A DNA stretch of 36,266 bases from an uncultured Erysipelotrichaceae bacterium (GCA_910586285.1 CAJUGR010000003.1:2828-39093), one strand, 5' to 3'; positions 16,947-24,689 are shown, counted from the first letter of the stretch. The notes: a model not told the origin generated them from the sequence alone. Numbers and translations: made by a program.

Positions 16947-18146
16947 TTACTCTACTTCACTGTGATACCCGGCTTCATTCAGCGCCTGAATCAAGGCCTC
17001 GCCATGACTGCGGCCGCTGACTTCCACCGCCATATGGATGATCGTTTCCTTCAATCCGAGATCCGCCTGGAAACGATCGTATTGTACTTCAATAATATTG
17101 GCGCTTTGTTGGCGCACCACGGTACAGAACTGCTCCAACGCTCCCGGCACATCCTGCATCAGCGTTTTGAACTTCATATTGCGACCGCGAGTCAACAAGC
17201 CCTTTTCCACAACCTTATGGATAAAGGACACATCGATATTGCCGCCGCTTAACACACAGACGACGCGTTTTCCTGCGCATTGGATCTTATGATTGAGTAA
17301 TGCCGCAATCGAGGCTGCCCCACTGGGTTCTACCACTTGTTTCTCCCGCTCCAACAATAACAAAATGGCATCCGCAATTTCATCATCACTGACCCGAACC
17401 ATGTCATCCACGCAGTGATTGATAATCTTAACCGTTTTTTCACCGGGATTTTGAACCGCAATTCCATCGGCAATCGTATTCACCGATTCGGTGGAACAAT
17501 GTTGTTTCTTTTGATAGGAATTCACAATGGCATCGGCACCCTCAGCCTGTACCCCAATGACCTGAATGCGGGGATTGATCGCTTTGACATAAGCGGAAAT
17601 ACCGCTTAACAATCCACCGCCGCCGGCCGGCACGACAATAATATCGACATTGGGCAAGTCGTGTAAAATTTCATAGGCGATCGTACCTTGTCCCGCAATA
17701 ACATCCTCATCATCAAAGGGATGGATAAACACCGCTTGATTTTCCGCTTGAATCTCTAATGCCTTCGCATACGCCTCATCGTAACAATCCCCTGCCAACA
17801 CTACATCGGCGCCATACCCCGCTGTTGCCTGTACCTTGGCAATCGGGGTGCTTTTCGGCATGACGATCGTTGCATGAATCCCCAGACATTTACTGGCATA
17901 GGCAACTCCCTGCGCATGATTTCCTGCGCTGGACGCAATGACCTCACAAATCCCCTGTTCTTTGCACAATGCCAGCTTATTATAGGCACCGCGTACTTTA
18001 AATGATCCTGTCTTTTGGCGATTCTCACATTTCAGATACAATTCGCACCCGCTCATATCCGAAAACGTCTGTGATTTGGTCACTCTGACATTATGGATCA
18101 CCGGTGCTAAGCGATGCGCCGCTTGTTCTACCGCTTTCTCATCCAT
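16947..18146 (-). CDS. ilvA: Threonine ammonia-lyase (threonine dehydratase) with ACT-like C-terminus
   Basis: PLP enzyme converting threonine to 2-oxobutyrate, the entry to isoleucine. The PLP lysine is in TGSFKVRGAYNKL (about residues 45-57); SSAGNHAQGVA binds substrate, and the glycine-rich PLP-phosphate loop is PAGGGGLLSGIS near 180. The last 75 residues (MKFKTLMQDVPGALEQF onward) form one ACT-like domain, as in the about 400-residue single-ACT form. I start at ATG 18146, preceded by AGGAGG. It is the first structural gene after the ilv leader, which makes biosynthetic rather than catabolic use likely. Confidence 0.93.
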   Translation of the reverse strand: MDEKAVEQAAHRLAPVIHNVRVTKSQTFSDMSGCELYLKCENRQKTGSFKVRGAYNKLALCKEQGICEVIASSAGNHAQGVAYASKCLGIHATIVMPKSTPIAKVQATAGYGADVVLAGDCYDEAYAKALEIQAENQAVFIHPFDDEDVIAGQGTIAYEILHDLPNVDIIVVPAGGGGLLSGISAYVKAINPRIQVIGVQAEGADAIVNSYQKKQHCSTESVNTIADGIAVQNPGEKTVKIINHCVDDMVRVSDDEIADAILLLLEREKQVVEPSGAASIAALLNHKIQCAGKRVVCVLSGGNIDVSFIHKVVEKGLLTRGRNMKFKTLMQDVPGALEQFCTVVRQQSANIIEVQYDRFQADLGLKETIIHMAVEVSGRSHGEALIQALNEAGYHSEVE

Positions 18147-18159
18147 TCCGTTTCCTCCT

Positions 18160-18192
18160 AAAATAAAAACAGCCAACATTTCGGCTGCGTTT
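18160..18192 (-). terminator. Attenuator terminator of the ilv operon
   Basis: On the transcript CAGCCGA (18187-18181) pairs with TTGGCTG (18176-18170) around a four-base loop, followed by TTTTTATTTT (18169-18160). It ends 14 bases before the ilvA start. The bases at 18192-18185 (AAACGCAG), which run into the left arm, are also perfectly complementary to CTGCGTTT at 18251-18244 in the leader ORF, giving an antiterminator that excludes the terminator. Confidence 0.85.
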
Positions 18193-18203
18193 TCTCTCTC
18201 TTC

Positions 18204-18305
18204 TCAGACCATCTCAAAATTTTCTGACAACTCTAGAGGAAAGAAACGCAGACTTTTGAGAATTTGAATCACGACCTGTAATATCCTAACCATTGGCGTG
18301 CCCAT
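18204..18305 (-). CDS. ilv operon leader peptide, 33 residues, rich in Val/Ile/Leu
   Basis: ATG 18305 has AAAGGA about ten bases upstream and lies about 28 bases after the predicted transcription start. Codons 6-19 read VRILQVVIQILKSL: nine of 14 are branched-chain amino acid codons, using several synonymous forms (GTT, GTC, GTG, ATA, ATT, TTA, CTC, CTG). The peptide ends PLELSENFEMV and the stop at 18204 lies just before the attenuator. The codon cluster precedes two mutually exclusive pairings: CTCAAAA (18260-18254) with TTTTGAG (18219-18213), and CTGCGTTT (18251-18244) with AAACGCAG (18192-18185). This is the layout of a peptide-controlled transcription attenuator as in enterobacterial ilv leaders. 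Function is inferred. Confidence 0.75.
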   Translation of the reverse strand: MGTPMVRILQVVIQILKSLRFFPLELSENFEMV

Positions 18306-18339
18306 GATGTCCACATCCTTTCTTCACGTTGTTGGTATA

Positions 18340-18368
18340 ACAATAAACTATTTTCACGATTGTGTCAA
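18340..18368 (-). promoter_or_regulatory. Promoter of the ilv operon
   Basis: On the minus strand TTGACA (18368-18363) and TATTGT (18345-18340) are 17 bases apart. Direct repeats of TTTTCATGAAAA-like sequence (18371-18383 and 18405-18415) lie just upstream and could bind a regulator; no factor is assigned. Confidence 0.75.
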
Positions 18369-18483
18369 CTGTTTTCATGAAAAATCGTGTAATTTAAAAC
18401 GGTTTTTATGAAAAACTTCACACTTGTGATTAATCCGCTGTCATCGCATCATCTTTTAGGTTATTTTCATCGCAAAATGGGTG

Positions 18484-18508
18484 AAAGAAAAACCGGTAAA
18501 ACACCGGT
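18484..18508 (-). terminator. Terminator of the NusG-II/Gx/TSCPD operon
   Basis: ACCGGT at 18492-18497 and 18503-18508 form a stem around AAAAC; on the minus strand TTTTTCTTTC follows. It separates this operon from the ilv promoter. Confidence 0.75.
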
Positions 18509-18539
18509 ATCGCTAAAACATAATGATTTCATTCCCTGC

Positions 18540-18659
18540 TCATTTTGATTCTTCATCGTCATCAATTTCATCTTGGGAATTTGTCATCACGGCGATTAAG
18601 CAAGGATCCATACCCAACTCGTACAGAACCTCAGCAATCTTTCTTTGTTCCTGCATCAT
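18540..18659 (-). CDS. Small acidic-tailed protein, 39 residues, last gene of the TSCPD operon
   Basis: ATG 18659 follows CAGGTG by about nine bases, and the frame lies 42 bases after the TSCPD gene and before the operon terminator. The product has a helical start (MMQEQRKIAEVLYELGMD), a middle CLIAVMTNS and a strongly acidic end (DEIDDDEESK). No membrane segment. I do not recognise it. Position before the terminator of a compact operon is the main reason to believe it is translated. Confidence 0.55.
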   Translation of the reverse strand: MMQEQRKIAEVLYELGMDPCLIAVMTNSQDEIDDDEESK

Positions 18660-18701
18660 ATCACATCACCTGTCATTGAGTATGTGATGCAACCGCGATG
18701 A

Positions 18702-18959
18702 CTATACGTTTTGTTCGCGGTATTCTTTTAATGCCTTGGCTATCTGATCAGGGCAAGAGGTCTTTTTAAACCCGCAGTGAATGCCGTTAAATGCGCTGAT
18801 AACTTCATCAATCGTTTTGTCCCGCAAAATGCTGCAAATGCCCTGCAAGTTTCCCGAGCAGCCGCCATCCACTTTCACTGCGCGAATGATCTCGCCATCC
18901 ATTTCAAATTCCATTCTTGTGGAACAAACCCCCTTTGGCTTATAGATCCATGTTTTCAT
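18702..18959 (-). CDS. TSCPD domain protein (TIGR03905 family)
   Basis: An 85-residue soluble protein. The C-terminal half contains GIHCGFKKTSCPDQIAKAL, giving the TSCPD signature also found at the end of some ribonucleotide reductases; the N-terminal half has GVCSTRMEF and VDGGCSGNLQGI. The four conserved cysteines (about residues 12, 34, 62 and 69) suggest metal or iron-sulfur binding, but no activity is established for the family. Its ATG overlaps the stop of the Gx gene (ATGA), showing coupling. Often seen as a small stand-alone gene in Firmicutes. Confidence 0.88.
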   Translation of the reverse strand: MKTWIYKPKGVCSTRMEFEMDGEIIRAVKVDGGCSGNLQGICSILRDKTIDEVISAFNGIHCGFKKTSCPDQIAKALKEYREQNV

Positions 18960-19471
18960 ATGCTTTCATTCCTTTCTATCGCAAGTCGCTCTAATACTTG
19001 TCCGGCCAAATAGCCGGTAAATAATCCAGTCGGTATGCTTAATAAAAGCAGAATCGGAAGCAGCGCACCCATTAAAAACTGATTGTAGATAAACGTGACG
19101 GCGATCACCTGTCCGATTACATGGAAGGCACTGGAAGCACAGCTTACACCAAAACGCGTCATCGAACTGTACTTCTTAGCCAAAATTGCCGCACAGCTTG
19201 ATAACAACACTCCGCTTAACGAAAGCCAAAACCCCGGCGCAAACAAAATTCCTCGCAACAGTGATGCCAACAATACGCGCATAAGATTTACACTAAGCAT
19301 AATTTTCTCATCATACAGATATAACGCAATCAAACCAACGATATTCGCCAAGCCCAATTTAAAACCGGGAATAGGAACCGGGATGGGTATCATCGATTCG
19401 ATCAAATGAAACAGAATACTGATTGCCACCAGCATTGTCACACTCATCATTTTCCGTGTCTTATTCATCAT
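18956..19471 (-). CDS. Gx transporter family membrane protein
   Basis: Integral membrane protein of 171 residues with about five helices, annotated in relatives as Gx transporter or, earlier, heptaprenyl diphosphate synthase component I. Seen: the N-terminal MLVAISILFHLIESMIPIP, the motif GFKLGLANIVGLIAL, and LLRGILFAPGFWLSLSG. These resemble ECF-type substrate-binding (S) components. It overlaps both neighbours by four bases (ATGA). Substrate unknown; in other Firmicutes this gene often sits with a NusG-II protein and genes for flavin transfer or isoprenoid synthesis. Confidence 0.85.
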   Translation of the reverse strand: MMNKTRKMMSVTMLVAISILFHLIESMIPIPVPIPGFKLGLANIVGLIALYLYDEKIMLSVNLMRVLLASLLRGILFAPGFWLSLSGVLLSSCAAILAKKYSSMTRFGVSCASSAFHVIGQVIAVTFIYNQFLMGALLPILLLLSIPTGLFTGYLAGQVLERLAIERNESI

Positions 19472-19848
19472 TGAATCACCGTATCGACACCGTTATCGGT
19501 CGCTTCCTTGGCTTCAATTTGAACCACCAGTTCATTGGGCAGACAAATGATCGGCCGTCCCGTATCCGAAACCCATCCCTGAATCGAACACAAATGATAC
19601 GGTGAATTCTCTTTTTCCACTCTGACAGCATCATCCTTGATCTCAATCTGTACCTCACCCATCGTTGCCTGAACCGTATATACGCCATCCTTATGCAGAT
19701 CCTCACGCAATACTTCTTCATTTCGATAGTGAACCACAACCGTCTTTTCTTTGTCACGATTTTGCCAGTCATGAAGCAATAAAGGGATATATAATAAAAA
19801 TGAAGACAGAACCACCAAACAGATGAATATTTTATCGGCCTTATTCAT
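19468..19848 (-). CDS. NusG domain II-containing membrane-anchored protein
   Basis: One N-terminal membrane helix (about 6-25, FICLVVLSSFLLYIPLLL) followed by an extracytoplasmic NusG domain II-like beta domain of about 85 residues containing GVYTVQATMGEVQIEI and CSIQGWVSDTGRPIICLPNELVV. This is the usual architecture of the family, which is unrelated to NusG function in transcription. I start at ATG 19848 because GGGAGGG lies six bases upstream; a TTG at 19872 is unlikely. First gene of a four-gene operon with overlapping starts. Role unknown. Confidence 0.85.
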   Translation of the reverse strand: MNKADKIFICLVVLSSFLLYIPLLLHDWQNRDKEKTVVVHYRNEEVLREDLHKDGVYTVQATMGEVQIEIKDDAVRVEKENSPYHLCSIQGWVSDTGRPIICLPNELVVQIEAKEATDNGVDTVIQ

Positions 19849-20065
19849 TACAACCCTCCCGTGCTTACTCAATTATTATACGTTTATTCGATCAAAAAGG
19901 CAATCCTTATGCAATGACCACCTTAATCATTGCGAAACAGATGAAGAATCTGCCTGTTAGAAAGATGCAATGAGATTTATTCTTATTACTTCACATATAT
20001 AAAACCAAGCATTTTGATCATGGCAATCATTATTTTGCCTAGCAAATATAAACAAAATGCTATTC

Positions 20066-21112
20066 CTATATATCCTGCTTTCCCACCGACCAGACATGCT
20101 TTTCTTTTGCGGACTGTGCCGTATTCTGAGCCATGACGCCCACCAAGGCATGAGGAACATATAATTCCTCCAAATAAGAGAGATCGTCTGCGGTTAGATG
20201 CAAATCGATAGCTTTGACAGCATCTTCCACATGGTGCATTTTGGTCATTCCTACAACCGGAGCGGTTACTTTTGTCAAAAGCCATGCCAACGAAATTTCC
20301 GTCATGGATACATTATGTTTCCCGGCAAGCTCTACTACCCGATCAATAATTCTTCTATCTGTCTCCGCAGTAGCGTCATATTTCAGTCTTGCATATTGAT
20401 CTTCTTTCAGACGCTTTGATATTTCTCCGGGAACCTTTGATAAACGTCCGCTTGCCAAGGCGCTGTATGGGGTCATGGCAATATGATCTTCTTCACACAA
20501 CTTCGCCATCTCCCTTTCTTCCTCACGGAAAAGCAAATTGTAATGGCCCTGAATCGAAACAAATTTCGTGAAACCTTCCTTGTCCGCCAGTGCATTGGCC
20601 TTTGCAAGCTGCCATGCAAAACAGTTGGAAATACCGATATAGCGCGCTTTCCCTGCCTTAACGATGCGATGTAGTCCTTCCATAATATCATAAAGCGGTG
20701 TTTGATAATCCCACATATGATAAATGTATAGATCCACAAAATCCATACCGAGGTTTTCCAAGCTCTTATCAATCATTCTCTGAATATGTTGCTGAGCCGT
20801 GATCCCCGCCTCAATATCGGCCGAAGTACGAGGTAAAAACTTGGTTGCGACAACCACTTCATCTCTTTTGGCGAAATCCTTTAATGCTCTGCCTACATAT
20901 TGCTCACTCGTTCCGCTTTGATAAGCAATGGCCGTATCAAAAAAATTCACACCCAATTCCAGTCCATGTTGGATGATCTTACGGGAATGCGCTTCATCAA
21001 GAGTCCATGAATGCTGGCCAAATTGTGCATCACCGAACCCCATACACCCCATACAAACCCTTGAAACTTTTAAATCGGAATTCCCTAATTTCGTATACTG
21101 CATAGTTTTCAC
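20066..21112 (-). CDS. Aldo/keto reductase
   Basis: NADPH-dependent TIM-barrel oxidoreductase. The catalytic tetrad is visible: Asp59 in FFDTAIAY, Tyr64, Lys91 in ATKFL and His132 in YIYHMWD. Cofactor-binding segments include YIGISNCFAWQL and the C-terminal GMTKMHHVEDAVKA. 348 residues; a C-terminal stretch of about 30 residues (MAQNTAQSAKEKHVWSVG) extends beyond the barrel. Resembles the YghZ/IolS-like group; substrate cannot be inferred. Start is GTG 21112, or ATG 21103 preceded by AGGTG. It is alone in its transcription unit. Confidence 0.9.
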   Translation of the reverse strand: MKTMQYTKLGNSDLKVSRVCMGCMGFGDAQFGQHSWTLDEAHSRKIIQHGLELGVNFFDTAIAYQSGTSEQYVGRALKDFAKRDEVVVATKFLPRTSADIEAGITAQQHIQRMIDKSLENLGMDFVDLYIYHMWDYQTPLYDIMEGLHRIVKAGKARYIGISNCFAWQLAKANALADKEGFTKFVSIQGHYNLLFREEEREMAKLCEEDHIAMTPYSALASGRLSKVPGEISKRLKEDQYARLKYDATAETDRRIIDRVVELAGKHNVSMTEISLAWLLTKVTAPVVGMTKMHHVEDAVKAIDLHLTADDLSYLEELYVPHALVGVMAQNTAQSAKEKHVWSVGKQDI

Positions 21113-21167
21113 CTATCCTCTTTATCATTAAAACGATATGCTATCGAATCATTGCTTATTTACCGAT

Positions 21168-21330
21168 TTACTTCGTTTTCGATAAGTAATCAGTAACAGA
21201 AGTATTCAATCCTTCAGCGATGTTCTCTTTCATGCCCGATATCACAGCATTTCCATCTTTAGCGGTCACATTCACCGTTTCCTTATATTTTACTATCTGT
21301 TCTAATATTGCTTGCGTTTATGTGAATCAT
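21168..21330 (-). pseudogene. Decayed Phd/YefM-like antitoxin
   Basis: ATG 21330, with GAGGG six bases upstream, begins MIHINASNIRTD and then goes out of frame. A second frame continues KYKETVNVTAKDGNAVI, the beta-strand region of Phd/YefM-type antitoxins, and then jumps directly to SGMKENIAEGLNTSV, which resembles the end of such proteins. About 20 internal residues that would normally carry a conserved ETLYLL-like segment are missing. With a frame change and an internal deletion the gene is inactive. No toxin gene follows; the aldo/keto reductase lies 55 bases downstream. Family assignment is from recalled sequence patterns. Confidence 0.55.
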
Positions 21331-21685
21331 ATAGCCCTCTCTCTTTATATGCTCATGATAACGTATCCAACAATACTTTACAATACTCTTTTACTAAATC
21401 ATTTTCCATTTTTCATCTTTCAATCATAAATCTAATGAAGAAATCAAACAAAAGAAAAGCTCGCAAGGGGCGTGATGGCAGAACCCAACATATCAAGGCA
21501 AGCATTTCATATTCGTATTGGTAGTGATATTCATTATTTGACTTTTCCTCAAGTCATTTTGAATCCCTATAATAATTTAGATTGCTTTTTACCGATCCCT
21601 ACGGTAAATTAGAGGTTTGTATTTTAAACTAATCTATAAATCGTATTTGTTGTTCTAACCTCTATTTATTTTTTGTCGCATAAAA
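21331..21685. other. AT-rich region without a supported gene
   Basis: Flanked by two decayed genes. Two short plus-strand frames near 21435-21606 (one beginning MKKSNKRKARKGRDG, the other beginning MAEPNISRQAFHIR behind GGGGCG) overlap each other and are not clearly coding; they may be fragments of an older gene. Confidence 0.3.
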
Positions 21686-21688
21686 ATT

Positions 21689-22304
21689 TTATTTTTCGTA
21701 TGTATGCAGCCACCCATCGTTTACCAATCGCTCATAATAAGGGCTTTTCACCTGTTTTAATTCCTCCACAACCGATTTGATTTGCGCTTTTTCTACTGAT
21801 GTTTTCTTTTGAATATGAGCTTCATCCGATGCCCATTCCATTAGGGTGTAATAAACAGATTTGGCATTGGTAATGGAAATGTCTTGATAATTCACGGAAT
21901 GAAAACCTTGTTCTGACAAGATTTCCTGTATATCCTCATTCTTGGTTTATACATACGGTATCGTCTCTGTTACGGCAACCGCACTGACCACAATCATGCT
22001 TGCGCAAGAAAACGCCAACATCTTTTGTGCAAAAGAACCGTTTTGAAATACTTCTTTGATTTTTGCGAAGAAAGCAATCGTAGTCAACGGCAGTAACCCC
22101 TCGGTATGTAATACCAGTTTTCGATTCTCTTTGATAAACCTGGATATAGGTTTCTTGGGCAATATCCTTGGCATCTGCTTCATTTTTGGATAGTTTTAGG
22201 GCATAGGAAAAAACATGCTGATAGGTTTTCTCATAGATTTCTTGAAATGCTTCCACATCTCCGTTTTGGGCGTTTTTGATAATCTCAACACTGATCGGTT
22301 CCAT
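21689..22304 (-). pseudogene. Fused remnant of an ECF sigma factor and its anti-sigma-like partner
   Basis: From ATG 22304 (AAGGTG eight bases upstream) about 50 residues match region 2 of an ECF sigma-70 factor: AFQEIYEKTYQHVFSYALKL and ADAKDIAQETYIQVYQ. Region 4 is absent. The reading then shifts frame into HTEGLLPLTTIAFFAKIKEV and a membrane helix (MLAFSCASMIVVSAVAV), as in a membrane-bound anti-sigma protein, which reaches an in-frame TAA at 21947. The same frame continues past that stop for 85 codons (TKNEDIQEILSEQGFHSVNY onward, ending WLHTYEK). So a deletion joined two genes and a nonsense mutation broke the second. Confidence 0.7.
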
Positions 22305-22476
22305 CGCTATTTCACCTTCCCGTTTAGAAAACAATACTTTTCATTTATTGCCATTATAAATGAATTTTATGAAATTGTAACTAATAAGTTCGTAATTCCA
22401 AAATTTACATCAAAACATCAGAATGATTTGATCATCTTTCGTTTCAAAGAACATTGGATTTTCTTATAAAGAAAGA

Positions 22477-22497
22477 GATAACCGATTATCGGCTATC
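22477..22497 (-). terminator. Probable terminator of the ABC exporter operon
   Basis: GATAACCGA (22477-22485) pairs with TCGGCTATC (22489-22497, one G-U) and is followed on the minus strand by TCTTTCTTT. It lies about 50 bases after the permease stop codon. Confidence 0.5.
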
Positions 22498-22549
22498 CCT
22501 TTTGATTTTACAGACTTTAACATCTGCTATCTGCTTATCTGTATTTGCT

Positions 22550-23302
22550 TTAAGCCCAATCCTTCTTTCGATATAAAACGGCCCCAAGCGTTGTGCAGAT
22601 CACCGTCACTGAACCAAGAATCAACAATTCAGTCATATGCTGACTGAGACTATCCCCCGCAAAAACTCCCTGCATTAAATCTACCGCATAACTCATCGGT
22701 AAAAAGTTTGATATTGTTTTTACCGTGTCGGAGAACAGCATATCCGGTAATGTGACACCGGACAAAAACAACATGATAAAATAACATAAATAACAAAGCA
22801 ACGTGGTGCTTTTTAAATCACTTCCGATCGCGGTAAACAGAAATCCTAGGGAAAACATCGCCGCGATCGAAAATAGTATGCTTATACAAACGGTTAAAAC
22901 AGCACCTTTGATCTGGATGTCAAAAAGAATCCGGCTCACGATAATTAGGAGTGAAATTCCAATCAGTGTCATGATCAGATTCACAAGTACCTGCGCTAAC
23001 ATGATGCTCTTTTTTCCGACCGGCGTTGCATCAAATCGTTTATAGATTTTTTTCTCTTTATAACCCGATAGTACCAACGGTAAGGACATAAGACCGGTTA
23101 CACCGGTAACCATCACACAATAGGCCGGCACCGAGACTCCCATCATTGTCATTTCAGACCCCTCATATAATGGTTTATTCCCAAAGATACTGCCAAACAA
23201 CAGAAGCATAAGTATAGGAAAGACCAAAGCAAAGAAAACACTGAAGAAATCTCGGGTAAATAATCGCCATTCTATTTTACATATCATCGCAAATCTTCTC
23301 AT
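22550..23302 (-). CDS. ABC-2 type exporter permease
   Basis: Membrane component of a two-gene exporter. A cytoplasmic amphipathic start (MRRFAMICKIEWRLFTRDFF) leads into about six membrane helices; the segment FFSVFFALVFPILMLLLFGS and the late GVTLPDMLFSDTVKTISNFL followed by P are typical of ABC-2 permeases. 250 residues. The start overlaps the ATPase gene by four bases (ATGA). Substrate unknown; such pairs export peptides, lipids or drugs. Regulated probably by the divergent LytTR gene. Confidence 0.88.
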   Translation of the reverse strand: MRRFAMICKIEWRLFTRDFFSVFFALVFPILMLLLFGSIFGNKPLYEGSEMTMMGVSVPAYCVMVTGVTGLMSLPLVLSGYKEKKIYKRFDATPVGKKSIMLAQVLVNLIMTLIGISLLIIVSRILFDIQIKGAVLTVCISILFSIAAMFSLGFLFTAIGSDLKSTTLLCYLCYFIMLFLSGVTLPDMLFSDTVKTISNFLPMSYAVDLMQGVFAGDSLSQHMTELLILGSVTVICTTLGAVLYRKKDWA

Positions 23303-24072
23303 AGTATTCCCTCCATCGTAAGACTTGAAGTCTTTGGAGTAATCATCAAATAAAGCTTTTCCAATGATAGATTATCTTTCCATGCTGCTTTAGGAATTCG
23401 ACCTTTTACATATTCCCGAAATCCCTGTTGAGTTCCGAAGAACTGCAGTTTCCCTTTTTCTAAATAGAGAATCTTATCCGCAAGTGCCTCTACCTCATCC
23501 AAATAGTGAGAAACCATAATCATCGCTACCCCGCCTTTTCTTATGTTTTCAAAACTGATCCACATATTTTGTCTGACTTCCGGATCCAGTCCGGTTGTTA
23601 ATTCATCCAACACCATAAGCTTAGGCCGCCCGATTAGAGAAAGTAAAACCGATAGTCGTTGTTTTTCACCGCCGGACAGTTTTTGAACAAGTCGCTTTCT
23701 TTTGGCATTCAATCCCAGCTGAGTCAACAACAAATTCCAATCAGCCGGTCTCTCATAAAAACTCGCAAACAATCGGCAAAGTTCCTCTACTTTGATTTTC
23801 ATGGGGTATTGTGCCTCTTGAAGCTGTACTCCCATCTTTTTGTAAACTTCACGGCGGTATATCCAAGGATCTTTTCCGAAAACCCGAATTAACCCGCTGT
23901 CCGCCTTTCGCAACCCCTCTACACATTCCACCGTAGAAGTCTTACCCGAACCGTTTTGTCCGATCACAGCCAAAATTTCTCCGGCTTCTAATGTAAATGA
24001 AACATTCTGAACTGCATGTAAATGGCTATACGATAAGTTCAGATTCTCTACCTGTACCACTGTCTGAGTCAT
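23299..24072 (-). CDS. ABC exporter ATP-binding protein
   Basis: A single nucleotide-binding domain of 257 residues: Walker A GQNGSGKTST near 35-44, signature LSGGEKQRLSV near 131, Walker B LMVLDELTTGLDPE near 150-163 and the switch His in MVSHYLDE. The usual DEP after Walker B is DEL here, a mild variant. I start at ATG 24072, with AGGAGG seven bases upstream; a longer frame to 24132 has no ribosome binding site and would cover the promoter. Drives the ABC-2 permease encoded next. Confidence 0.9.
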   Translation of the reverse strand: MTQTVVQVENLNLSYSHLHAVQNVSFTLEAGEILAVIGQNGSGKTSTVECVEGLRKADSGLIRVFGKDPWIYRREVYKKMGVQLQEAQYPMKIKVEELCRLFASFYERPADWNLLLTQLGLNAKRKRLVQKLSGGEKQRLSVLLSLIGRPKLMVLDELTTGLDPEVRQNMWISFENIRKGGVAMIMVSHYLDEVEALADKILYLEKGKLQFFGTQQGFREYVKGRIPKAAWKDNLSLEKLYLMITPKTSSLTMEGIL

Positions 24073-24099
24073 TATGAATCCTCCTGCTTTTCTATTACC

Positions 24100-24128
24100 A
24101 TTGTATAAATGATTTTGAATGAAAACAA
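24100..24128 (-). promoter_or_regulatory. Promoter of the ABC exporter operon
   Basis: On the minus strand TTGTTT (24128-24123) and TACAAT (24105-24100) are 17 bases apart, about 30 bases before the ATPase start codon. Confidence 0.6.
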
Positions 24129-24209
24129 CCACATGAGAAGAAGTCGCAGTTCATGATGTGCAAGAGGTCGAATATCGTGTATAAAATGCACCCATACCAA
24201 ATTTTTTCA

Positions 24210-24218
24210 TGCTATAAT
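24210..24218 (+). promoter_or_regulatory. Extended -10 promoter of the LytTR gene
   Basis: TGCTATAAT gives a perfect TATAAT (24213-24218) with a TGn extension; no good -35 box is seen, as expected for an extended -10 promoter or an activator-dependent one. The LytTR start codon is 21 bases downstream. Confidence 0.65.
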
Positions 24219-24239
24219 ACTGATGGAAGGAGTACATCT

Positions 24240-24689
24240 ATGAAAGTAGAATGCAAAATCAACTCGGATTATAAAGAGCCTTATGCAGTTCTTCATATCG
24301 ACAAAATGACCACAAAGATTGCTGAAATGATTACTGTATTAGAAAAAGAAAACGTAAATTCTATAACTTTAAATGCAGTAAAAGATAAAAAAACTTATTT
24401 TATCAAACATGAATGTCTGGCGATTGTACGCAGCGAAGGAAGAGAGATCGTCTGTTATGACAAAGATAAAAACCGCTATGTACTCGATAAGCCCTTATAC
24501 GAATTAGAAAGGATCCTTGATACTCATTTTATTCGAATTTCAAAATCAACGATTGTCAATATCAATCAGATCAGTCATGTCGAAGCCGGTTTCAACGGAA
24601 CGATGGAACTGGTCATGAAAAACGGACTTACGGATTACATCTCCAGAAGTTTTCGCAGGAGTTTCAAAGAAAGGTTGGGACTAGAATGA
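24240..24689 (+). CDS. LytTR DNA-binding domain transcriptional regulator
   Basis: A 149-residue protein. The C-terminal two thirds form a LytTR domain: KTYFIKHECLAIVRSEGREI, LDTHFIRISKSTIVNINQI and FNGTMELVMKNGLTDYISRS. The first 45 residues replace the usual receiver domain, so it is not a phosphorylated response regulator. ATG 24240 has GGAAGGAG seven bases before it. It overlaps the DUF3021 gene (ATGA). In Firmicutes, LytTR-DUF3021 pairs often lie next to an ABC exporter and autoregulate; the membrane partner may restrain the regulator, as known for related LytTR regulatory pairs in streptococci. Confidence 0.9.
   Translation: MKVECKINSDYKEPYAVLHIDKMTTKIAEMITVLEKENVNSITLNAVKDKKTYFIKHECLAIVRSEGREIVCYDKDKNRYVLDKPLYELERILDTHFIRISKSTIVNINQISHVEAGFNGTMELVMKNGLTDYISRSFRRSFKERLGLE

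Noticed and set aside
18298..18317. Alternative leader start one frame over (MWTSWARQWLGYYRS)
   Set aside because: Its ATG directly abuts the AAAGG site, too close for initiation, and its codons do not relate to the operon's products.
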